Assembly (NCBI GenBank): GCA_039029935.1
Contig: JBCCFC010000991.1
Location: 1-5,241 of the forward strand
Length of the DNA: 5,241 nucleotides
From: G039029935 sp039029935
GTDB taxonomy: Bacteria; Chloroflexota; Anaerolineae; Caldilineales; Caldilineaceae
Direction: 5' to 3'
A program made the position numbers and the translations under genes. Below are positions 1-5,224 of this stretch, in pieces. A model generated the notes under the pieces. That model worked only from the letters and a program-made list of their open reading frames with translations. It was not told the origin of the DNA and did no database searches. Position 1 is the stretch's first letter; each line of letters opens with the position of its first letter.

Positions 1-96
1 ACATGGGGATGGGAGCAAGAAAAGTATCGAGTTCGTGATACGAATGTAAACATCTGCATCACGAACTCGATACTTTTCTTGCTCCCATCCCCATGT
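1..96. repeat. Perfect 39-bp fold-back inverted repeat at window edge
   Basis: Bases 1-39 are the exact reverse complement of 58-96, with an 18-nt loop at 40-57. The inner arm (58-96) and loop carry the conserved XisI frame; the outer arm translates to TNSILFLLPSPC, which does not look like the family. A perfect palindrome that ends exactly at the sequence edge and disrupts a conserved gene is most simply a chimeric or fold-back artefact at a contig end. A true inverted duplication is the alternative. Confidence 0.95.
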
Positions 97-243
97 CATA
101 ATCATATAATGATCACGTTCTTCATCAAACATGACAAATGTTTCATCGTCACTAGTCGGTGCTCTCCAACGATTTTGGATGAGATCTGCATAATAAGAAA
201 GCAAATTTTTAACTAATGTACGATACTCATCTATTCTATCCAC
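1..243 (-). CDS. xisI: XisI family protein, 3' end missing
   Basis: XisI is one of the two controlling factors that, with XisH, are needed for excision of the fdxN element by the recombinase XisF in Anabaena; its biochemical role is not settled and the family is common outside that element. The 81 codons seen here, with no stop, start VDRIDEYRTLV, matching the usual 'MDKLxxYRxLI' opening. They continue with a TFVMFDEERDHY stretch at about residues 35-46 and then GWEQEKYRVRDADVYIRI at about 52-69, which fits the family's 'GW...RV...V.I.I' core. Full-length members are about 110 aa. The start is taken as GTG at 243-241: GAAGG lies 7 nt upstream (251-255), the only nearby ATG (230-228) is out of frame and soon meets a stop, and this start gives the family N-terminus. 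It overlaps the xisH stop by 13 nt, which suggests translational coupling. Codons for residues after about 69 lie in the fold-back (1-39) and are probably not real. Confidence 0.8.
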   Translation of the reverse strand, partial: MDRIDEYRTLVKNLLSYYADLIQNRWRAPTSDDETFVMFDEERDHYMIMTWGWEQEKYRVRDADVYIRITNSILFLLPSPC

Positions 244-665
244 TTAACCACCTTCTTCATCCCCAAGTTGACTATAATTAAACGAAGTCGATGATGATTT
301 AACAATACCTGAAATGCAGGTTCTTGGAATAACGTTGTGTATACAAATTCACTGACCGCCAAGTATACTTGGCGTTTTGAGTGCGTTTCCTTGAGAAAAA
401 TTTCGTAGACCAAATATTGCCCCAAAGCTTTTTCAAATTCCGCAAGTGCTGAATTTTGTAGAAAACTTTTGATTTCTACAGCAATCATTTCTTGGTCGCG
501 TATTGCACCAATCAAACCATCTGTACCAATTGTTCGTTCTGCACCAAGGTCTGCTCTCGCAGTTCTACCTCCAAGACGTATAATCAGAGGGTCATCCGTA
601 ACCGTCCATCCATCATTTTCGAGTGCCTTCTTAACAGGCTCATGAATTATATCTCGTGCTGACAT
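231..665 (-). CDS. xisH: XisH family protein (PD-(D/E)XK nuclease-like)
   Basis: This is the 144-aa partner of XisI, recognised from the opening MSARDIIHEPVKKALENDGW and the order of family blocks: DPLIIRLGG (about 25-33), ADLGAE (38-43), IAVEIKSF (61-68), EKALGQYLVYEIFL, VYLAVSE, and an end in VKWIE. D39 and the E64-x-K66 pair have the spacing of a PD-(D/E)XK nuclease core, a resemblance I infer; nuclease activity is not shown by the sequence. The length is normal for the family (about 135-145 aa). An upstream in-frame start at 764 would add 33 residues that no family member has, would overlap the halogenase gene and would lie upstream of the promoter, so ATG at 665 is preferred. It lies 32 nt after the halogenase stop and overlaps xisI by 13 nt. 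GC is about 40% in sampled rows, against 50-55% in the halogenase gene, which suggests separate ancestry. In Anabaena it controls fdxN-element excision; no recombinase is visible here. Confidence 0.9.
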   Translation of the reverse strand: MSARDIIHEPVKKALENDGWTVTDDPLIIRLGGRTARADLGAERTIGTDGLIGAIRDQEMIAVEIKSFLQNSALAEFEKALGQYLVYEIFLKETHSKRQVYLAVSEFVYTTLFQEPAFQVLLNHHRLRLIIVNLGMKKVVKWIE

Positions 666-701
666 AAGTTTATTATAAGATCGACAAACGCAATCTGTCA
701 A
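665..701 (-). promoter_or_regulatory. Consensus sigma70-type promoter of xisHI, leaderless
   Basis: On the minus strand a perfect TTGACA (701-696) and a perfect TATAAT (677-672) are separated by 18 bp. Six bases separate the -10 box from the xisH ATG, so the expected start of transcription falls on or next to the A of ATG and the mRNA would be leaderless; no Shine-Dalgarno sequence precedes this ATG. The -35 box overlaps the halogenase stop codon (700-698). Confidence 0.75.
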
Positions 702-2440
702 GAAGGGACTAGGGCATTTGTTCGTTGCCGATAATTCAATCGGCGTTGCCAGTTTAACGCCCATGTCGAGTACTTTAGCTTTTCTTTGGCAAAGACACGC
801 AGCATCTCACTCGCTGTCGCGTTGGCAAAGAAGTGTTGGCGATAGTCTCCCTTACCCAGAAAGCCTTCGTCCTTTTTGAGCAGCCCCAGTCGTAGCTTAT
901 TCTTGGGCAGGGCGCGTTCGCCCTTAATCAATGCATTGAACGGTTTGGGCATCCACTCCACGCCTGCAAAAATCGTTTTGATCTGTTCGACCGCCTCTTG
1001 CACCTCCCCCTCGACATCAGGGTTGATCCGCTCCATAATCGTATCCACTTGGTCAGCGACCTTGACAAAGCCATCATAGCCACCACCCGCCAACCACAGC
1101 GCCGATATTTCCTGATAATAGGCATGGGGATCATCCAAGGTGAGCGCACGGATAGCGTTGAGCTTGACATACTCCGTGTATGCCCCCATCAACCACAACA
1201 CCGCATAAAGCTGCCAAAGTCGGTAATCGCTAAAGGATTTGTAGGAGTTGGCGACAAGACGGTCGTTGGTTTTGATAAAGTTTTGTGTCACTGTTTCCAG
1301 CGGTGCAAAGGTTTCTGCCGAGTAGTCGCCTGTCTCCGCCGCTTGCAATAGCAAATCCGCCAACACAGAGACACTGGTTAACGAGATGTACAGTCCTTTG
1401 GAGTAGAGTGGATCGATAAATCCAGCGGCGTGACCCAGCAGACTCCAGTGATCGCCCACCATCTGTTTGGACGTATACTGAATGCGCGGCGCACGTGTCC
1501 ATGTACGCACGGCTTTGCCATCGGATAGCTGTTCGTGCAGCGTGGGGAAGCGTTTGATAAAGGCAAAAAATTCCGCTTCGGGTGTCAAGTCATCCCGTTG
1601 TGGGTGGACTCTGGGGTCGAGCATAAGGCCAACGCTACATAACGGGTTGGTGGATTTGGCATGGTTGTCAAAGGGGATGACCCAGAGCCAGCCGCCTTCA
1701 AAGACATGGTGCAGTGTGCCTTCGCACATACGGAAGGGGATGCCATAGTCCTTGTTACTGCCAACGATTGTGTGTACACAGGGGATATTGACCATGTGGG
1801 TAAAGATGGCGCGCGAATGAGTCTGGAGATTGGTATCGCGCAGGTTGAACTTGTTGGCGATGATGGACCGATAGCCCCCCGCATCGACGATATATTTGGC
1901 TGTGATGGTGCGTCCATCTTGGGTGGCAATTTGGATGGGTGCGTCGTCTGTTTGCATATCTATTTGCTTACCCGTCTGCGTACCAAACACGACATCGCTG
2001 ATAGGCGTGTTTTGCAAGACCGTTGCACCATAGGTCATGGCCGTTGTCATCATAAAATAGTCGGTATCTTGACGGTAGAGATGCAACTCATGTCCATGTG
2101 GCTCCTTGGGGATGACGGCTTGGAGTGTATGTTGTGGGTTATGTGCTTGGCCTTCGCTGTGGTGGAGAAAGCCAAAGTGACGCTTTACCCCATGCGATGT
2201 GCCAATGTGTGCCATATAATTTTCTGAGCTAAAGTACGCCATCTCAGGTACATCATAAAGCTCTGCCAGCGCACGCATGGTTTCGGATGTCTCCAAAATC
2301 ATGGATTCACCAATGGCAAAGCGGGGATGGCTTTTGGCCTCAAAGATGACCACGCGTTGCCCATGCCGTGCCAGAATTGCACCGAGCGATGAGCCAGCAA
2401 TGCCAGAGCCGATGATGGCAATATCATAATCTGTCGTCAT
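698..2440 (-). CDS. Flavin-dependent halogenase-like FAD monooxygenase
   Basis: This 580-aa protein has the marks of flavin-dependent halogenases (tryptophan halogenase superfamily), which use FADH2, O2 and a halide to make HOCl or HOBr and halogenate an electron-rich substrate. In order: an N-terminal FAD-binding IAIIGSGIAGSS (GxGxxG at 11-16), the acidic end of the second beta strand (VIFEAK, 31-36), GES at 44-46, the halogenase signature WLWVIP (WxWxIP) at 251-256, and a second family motif, Fx.Px.Sx.G, as FIDPLYSKG at 341-349. K86 in GVKRHFGF is the best candidate for the catalytic lysine, placed by position only. The C-terminal third (about 380-580) is mostly helical in character. No signal peptide is seen, so it is probably cytoplasmic. 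The ATG at 2440 is preferred: AAGGA lies 10 nt upstream (2455-2451) and the FAD motif begins at once. A longer GTG start at 2512 falls between the -10 box and the expected transcript start. The flavin reductase that would supply FADH2 is not in the window. The substrate is unknown; a related non-halogenating monooxygenase is the main alternative. Confidence 0.85.
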   Translation of the reverse strand: MTTDYDIAIIGSGIAGSSLGAILARHGQRVVIFEAKSHPRFAIGESMILETSETMRALAELYDVPEMAYFSSENYMAHIGTSHGVKRHFGFLHHSEGQAHNPQHTLQAVIPKEPHGHELHLYRQDTDYFMMTTAMTYGATVLQNTPISDVVFGTQTGKQIDMQTDDAPIQIATQDGRTITAKYIVDAGGYRSIIANKFNLRDTNLQTHSRAIFTHMVNIPCVHTIVGSNKDYGIPFRMCEGTLHHVFEGGWLWVIPFDNHAKSTNPLCSVGLMLDPRVHPQRDDLTPEAEFFAFIKRFPTLHEQLSDGKAVRTWTRAPRIQYTSKQMVGDHWSLLGHAAGFIDPLYSKGLYISLTSVSVLADLLLQAAETGDYSAETFAPLETVTQNFIKTNDRLVANSYKSFSDYRLWQLYAVLWLMGAYTEYVKLNAIRALTLDDPHAYYQEISALWLAGGGYDGFVKVADQVDTIMERINPDVEGEVQEAVEQIKTIFAGVEWMPKPFNALIKGERALPKNKLRLGLLKKDEGFLGKGDYRQHFFANATASEMLRVFAKEKLKYSTWALNWQRRLNYRQRTNALVPS

Positions 2441-2462
2441 ACTATATTTATCCTTGTTATGC

Positions 2463-2503
2463 GTAGGAGGTTGCTTCCTCACACCACCTCCTACCCTCCT
2501 ACC
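2463..2503 (-). promoter_or_regulatory. Leader hairpin with duplicated SD-like arm
   Basis: In the halogenase leader (minus strand) the octamer GTAGGAGG occurs twice in tandem (2502-2495 and 2494-2487), and CCTCCTAC (2470-2463) can pair with either copy. The inner pairing is a perfect 9-bp stem (2494-2486 with 2471-2463) with a 14-nt loop; the outer gives 8 bp and a longer loop. No T-run follows, so it is not a terminator for the GH31 gene. The arms contain strong Shine-Dalgarno-like GGAGG and its complement, just upstream of the real AAGGA at 2455-2451. A regulatory role is inferred. Confidence 0.5.
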
Positions 2504-2509
2504 AAATTT

Positions 2510-2552
2510 CACCCATTATACAACAATCCGCCATGAGGGACATACCCACAAT
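2510..2552 (-). promoter_or_regulatory. Promoter block of halogenase gene, copy 1 of a shared element
   Basis: The minus strand carries TATAAT at 2520-2515 within GGATTGTTGTATAATGGGTG (2529-2510), a 20-mer found identically at 4652-4633. Similarity runs upstream to 2552 without gaps. No good -35 box lies at 16-18 bp, so the conserved upstream bases (ATTG..GGTATGT) may bind an activator or repressor. Transcription would start near 2508, giving a leader of about 68 nt before the halogenase ATG. Confidence 0.6.
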
Positions 2553-2568
2553 CGTTTATTTCTGATGT

Positions 2569-4590
2569 TTATATTGCCGAGAACAACGCCACCAACTCTG
2601 CGCGCTCACCACGAACGTAGACAGGAATCCGATTCAGCGGTGCGTCTGCCACAATTCCTTGGCCCCCTGCCAGCACATCCCCTGTCCATGCATCAAGCCA
2701 GACCGTACCTGTTGGCAGATAAACGTCTCGTTGACGTTGTTGATAGGCCAAAATCGGTGCAACCATCAAATCTGTGCCAAAGAGATATTGGTCTTCGATA
2801 TCAACGACGTTGGGATCATCCAGATCAAAGCAGAGCGGGCGCATGGGGGGCAAGCCCTTGTCGGTGGCAAGTTGCATCTGTGCCATCACATAGGGCCGTA
2901 GACGTTCACGCAGCAACATGGCCGCACGAATGTGTTCATAGACCGCAGGGTTGCTGTCCCCCGCAATCGTCCATGCCTCATTGTTAGCGCGATGTCCATG
3001 TGTGCGGAAAATGGGCGTGAAGACACCGTACTGATACCAGCGAATCATCAACTCATGAAACTCATCGCTCTCGTTGTCATCGGTCACAAAGCCACCAATC
3101 TCGGCTGCACCCCAAGGGATGCCACTCATCGAGAGATTCAGCCCGGCTTTCATGTACTCTTCGAGATGACGGAAGGATGACTCGATGTCGTGTGCTGCGG
3201 GCGAGACCCCATACCGCTGTGAGCCAGCCCATGAACTGCGGCAGATGGTCACAACTTCATGTTCACCAGCTGCCAACAGCCCTTCATAGACCGTCTTTTG
3301 GTGGGCAACGGGAAAATAGTTGTGAACCTCTGTGCCTGTGCCAATATGATATTGCACTTGGTCATAGTCTTGGATGGCGTGAAAATCATCGCTGGGGTCG
3401 AGCCAGAAGGTGCGGATGCCCAAATCAACATAGTTTTCTTTCCATTTGTGCCAAAGATACTGTGCCGCATCTGGGTTGGTGGGGTCATACTGATATTTCT
3501 CACGTGGCTCTTCGGGACGATGGGGACCTATCACGGTGTCTTTGGTGCCATCACGTGGCCCTGTGAACAACCCCTGCTCCTTCATGGGCAGATAGTTTTC
3601 GCTCTGTTCATCGACCAATGTCCACGGCGAAATCATGATGCGTGTCCCCATCTCATCCATCTCACGCACCATCGCTTTGGGATCAGGCCAACATTCAGGG
3701 TCGAGTTTCCAGTCACCCGTGCGCACCCAGTGCAAAAAGTCAATCACATGCACAGCCAGCGGCAATTCACGTCGCTTAAACTCGCGCGCCACTTCGAGGA
3801 ACTCCTCCTGCGTTTTATAGCGCAGCTTGCATTGCCAAAAACCGGACGCCCAAAAGGGAAAGGGTGGTGCATGTCCAGCAACATCGGCATAATTCTCCAT
3901 GATGTCCGCATATGAATCGCCCGCCGTGATGTAGTAATCAATCTGCCGACAGCCATAGGAAACCCAGCGTGTGCGATTTTGCCCAAACTCAACGCGCCCC
4001 AACGAGGGGTTGTTCCACAAAAAACCATAGCCCTCGCTGGAGACCATAAACGGGACCACATGTTTGACATGGCGTTGATAGAGGTCAATCACACAGCCCT
4101 TGAGGTTGACTGTACCTGTGGCGTTTAGTCCCATGCCATAAAAGCGTTCGCCTTTGCGCGCAGCAAAGTGGACTTCGCTGTGGTGCAGGCCATCCTCAAC
4201 AGATTTGAAATAGCGTGTACCCGGATTATGCGCATGGACAACATAATCCTCTTCACGCAGGATACAGGTCTGGCTCTCTTCATCGCCCACGCCCGCATGT
4301 CGATAAAACTGGAGATAGCCCTTCTGGGTGCGGATGTCCGAAAGATGGGCTGAGAGTTTACCGTTGCGAATGCTGGCGTCCATCGCCCCAATGTTGATGA
4401 CTGCCCCTGACGCTTCTGGCGCATCCACAGGCTCGGTCAACACCCAAGGCGTGTCCCGCACGGCATCGCCTACCGTGACACGCACCCGCAAGCCATCGCG
4501 CCCCCAAGGCGTGATGCACAAGGTTTCGCCGTTGTGGGTGTGGATGAGTTGATTATCAATGTTTTGTGTACGCTGATTGAATTCGTTCAT
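2569..4590 (-). CDS. Glycoside hydrolase family 31 (alpha-glucosidase/alpha-xylosidase type)
   Basis: GH31 enzymes cleave alpha-linked glucose or xylose from non-reducing ends by a retaining mechanism. The 673-aa protein has an N-terminal beta-sandwich region (about 1-240, with GERFYGMGLNATG at 147-159), then the TIM barrel starting at PPFPFWASGFWQCK (242-255), HVIDFLHWVRTGDWKLDP (281-298) and MISPWTLVDEQSENY. The nucleophile strand reads GIRTFWLDPSDD, making D398 the candidate nucleophile. The acid/base loop is RSSWAGSQRYG (451-461) followed by AAHD, with D468 at the usual place. SGIPWGAAEIGGF (489-501) and FRTHG (528-532) complete the active site, followed by a C-terminal beta domain (LFGTDLMVAPI at 603-613). 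Sequence around the catalytic residues departs from the family norm (see findings). There is no signal peptide, so it is cytoplasmic and probably acts on imported oligosaccharides or glycosides. ATG 4590 is chosen because it opens the sandwich domain; AAGGA lies 14 nt upstream (4609-4605), which is rather far. The halogenase gene follows after 128 bp. Which sugar it prefers cannot be read here. Confidence 0.9.
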   Translation of the reverse strand: MNEFNQRTQNIDNQLIHTHNGETLCITPWGRDGLRVRVTVGDAVRDTPWVLTEPVDAPEASGAVINIGAMDASIRNGKLSAHLSDIRTQKGYLQFYRHAGVGDEESQTCILREEDYVVHAHNPGTRYFKSVEDGLHHSEVHFAARKGERFYGMGLNATGTVNLKGCVIDLYQRHVKHVVPFMVSSEGYGFLWNNPSLGRVEFGQNRTRWVSYGCRQIDYYITAGDSYADIMENYADVAGHAPPFPFWASGFWQCKLRYKTQEEFLEVAREFKRRELPLAVHVIDFLHWVRTGDWKLDPECWPDPKAMVREMDEMGTRIMISPWTLVDEQSENYLPMKEQGLFTGPRDGTKDTVIGPHRPEEPREKYQYDPTNPDAAQYLWHKWKENYVDLGIRTFWLDPSDDFHAIQDYDQVQYHIGTGTEVHNYFPVAHQKTVYEGLLAAGEHEVVTICRSSWAGSQRYGVSPAAHDIESSFRHLEEYMKAGLNLSMSGIPWGAAEIGGFVTDDNESDEFHELMIRWYQYGVFTPIFRTHGHRANNEAWTIAGDSNPAVYEHIRAAMLLRERLRPYVMAQMQLATDKGLPPMRPLCFDLDDPNVVDIEDQYLFGTDLMVAPILAYQQRQRDVYLPTGTVWLDAWTGDVLAGGQGIVADAPLNRIPVYVRGERAELVALFSAI

Positions 4591-4632
4591 AGTTGAATTG
4601 GTTTTCCTTAATGTCTATCCGTCAATAAATGC

Positions 4633-4675
4633 CACCCATTATACAACAATCCACGCAGAGACACATACCGTCAAT
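4633..4675 (-). promoter_or_regulatory. Promoter block of GH31 gene, copy 2 of a shared element
   Basis: The minus strand has TATAAT at 4643-4638 inside the 20-mer GGATTGTTGTATAATGGGTG (4652-4633), identical to the halogenase copy, and ungapped similarity reaches 4675 (35 of 43 positions the same). The octamer ATTGACGG occurs at the upstream end (4675-4668) and again just downstream of the -10 box (4626-4619), a possible pair of protein-binding sites flanking it. Palindromes TGACTACGTCA (4675-4685) and TAAGGCCCTTA (4693-4703) lie immediately upstream. The leader would be about 40 nt. Confidence 0.6.
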
Positions 4676-4727
4676 GACTACGTCACTCGGAATAAGGCCC
4701 TTACCCCCAGCGTCACACGCTACTATC

Positions 4728-4774
4728 AAAACGTCGCAACGACCAATAGCCCATATTGGTCGTTGCGACGTTTT
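4728..4774. terminator. Perfect 21-bp inverted repeat, terminator-like
   Basis: Bases 4728-4748 are the exact reverse complement of 4754-4774 around a 5-nt loop (GCCCA). The stem is flanked by AAAA on the left and TTTTT then GTTT on the right, so it has the shape of a rho-independent terminator in both directions, slightly better on the plus strand. No gene ends near it on either strand inside the window. It would most simply insulate the GH31 promoter from transcription entering from the right. A dispersed palindromic repeat is the alternative; its stem shares TGCGACG with the motif cluster at 4972-5066. Confidence 0.55.
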
Positions 4775-4775
4775 T

Positions 4776-4971
4776 GTTTACGAAAATATTTCTATTATCC
4801 GAACATTGAATTCATCCACCTTCTTTTCACCACAAAACCACGCAAACCGTCGCTATTTCATCGCAGAAAAAAGTTTTTCACAAATTTTCAAAACTCAATA
4901 AGTTTTAATTTGATAAACCTAAATTGCTATAAAAAATTAGATTTGGATTTTATAAATATTTTTCCCATCTA
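4776..4971. other. AT-rich non-coding spacer
   Basis: About 200 bp of strongly AT-rich sequence with A and T runs. Open frames cross it, but they have no ribosome-binding site, no recognisable domain, low-complexity composition, and run through the flanking palindromes. Only short AT stems are seen, such as AAAACT/AGTTTT at 4890-4906. I can support no gene or RNA here. Confidence 0.5.
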
Positions 4972-5066
4972 TCGTCGCAGTCCACCATCACCATCACACT
5001 CCACCGTAAGGTTGCACAAAAAAACTGCGACGAACCCCCCAATCCACTGCGACTTTACTGCGACGA
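4972..5066. repeat. Cluster of ACTGCGACGA motifs, one inverted
   Basis: ACTGCGACGA occurs at 5024-5033 and 5057-5066, its first eight bases again at 5046-5053, and its exact reverse complement TCGTCGCAGT at 4972-4981. The outer inverted pair (4972-4981 with 5024-5033) leaves 42 nt between the arms. Spacing of the three direct copies is 22 and 11 bp, about two helical turns and one. This suggests a multi-site protein-binding region, or a degenerate repeat related to the 4728-4774 palindrome, which also holds TGCGACG. Confidence 0.55.
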
Positions 5067-5118
5067 CCGCCCGCTATCATTCAGACATCAGCCAACAACA
5101 CAAAGGCTGAACAGAAAA

Positions 5119-5224
5119 GTGAATAGTGAATAGTGAAGAATGAATAGTGAAGAATGAACAGTTAATAGTGAACTATCAACTATCAACTATCAACTATCAA
5201 CTATCAACTATCAACTATCAACTA
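5119..5224. repeat. Heptanucleotide tandem repeats, two blocks head to head
   Basis: The left block (5119-5167) is seven degenerate heptamers related to GTGAATA. After GTG (5168-5170) the right block (5171-5224) is 7.7 perfect copies of AACTATC. Read on the opposite strand and rotated, the right unit is ATAGTTG and the left ATAGTGA, so the blocks are diverged inverted copies meeting at ATAGT-GA-ACTAT (5165-5176). Seven-base arrays of this kind resemble the STRR repeats of filamentous cyanobacteria. The perfect block must be young or homogenised; the left block is older. Confidence 0.9.

Noticed and set aside
666..764. A 33-residue N-terminal extension of XisH starting at 764.
   Set aside because: It is absent from the family, overlaps the halogenase 3' end in another frame, and lies upstream of the consensus promoter at 701-672.
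1661..2227. A 188-codon plus-strand frame inside the halogenase gene.
   Set aside because: It is antisense to a well-supported gene, with no domain or ribosome-binding site of its own; a coding-bias shadow.
2463..2503. The hairpin as a rho-independent terminator for the GH31 gene.
   Set aside because: No T-run follows on the minus strand and the hairpin lies downstream of the halogenase promoter, within its leader.
2441..2512. A 24-residue N-terminal extension of the halogenase from a GTG at 2512.
   Set aside because: The GTG lies 3 nt after the -10 box, before the expected transcript start, and the extension is encoded by the leader hairpin. ATG 2440 has a Shine-Dalgarno sequence and starts directly at the FAD motif.
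3259..3915. A 218-codon plus-strand frame inside the GH31 gene.
   Set aside because: Antisense shadow of the GH31 frame; no recognisable motif.
4866..4906. Short AT inverted repeats (GAAAAA/TTTTTC and AAAACT/AGTTTT).
   Set aside because: Six-base A/T stems are expected by chance in such AT-rich sequence.
4577..5110. A 177-codon open frame on the plus strand across the intergenic region.
   Set aside because: It starts inside the GH31 gene, crosses the promoter block and two sets of palindromes, has no ribosome-binding site and gives a low-complexity protein with no recognisable domain.
5119..5224. The repeated block as a CRISPR array or replication iterons.
   Set aside because: The units are 7 bp with no spacers and no cas or rep gene nearby; a simple tandem repeat explains it.
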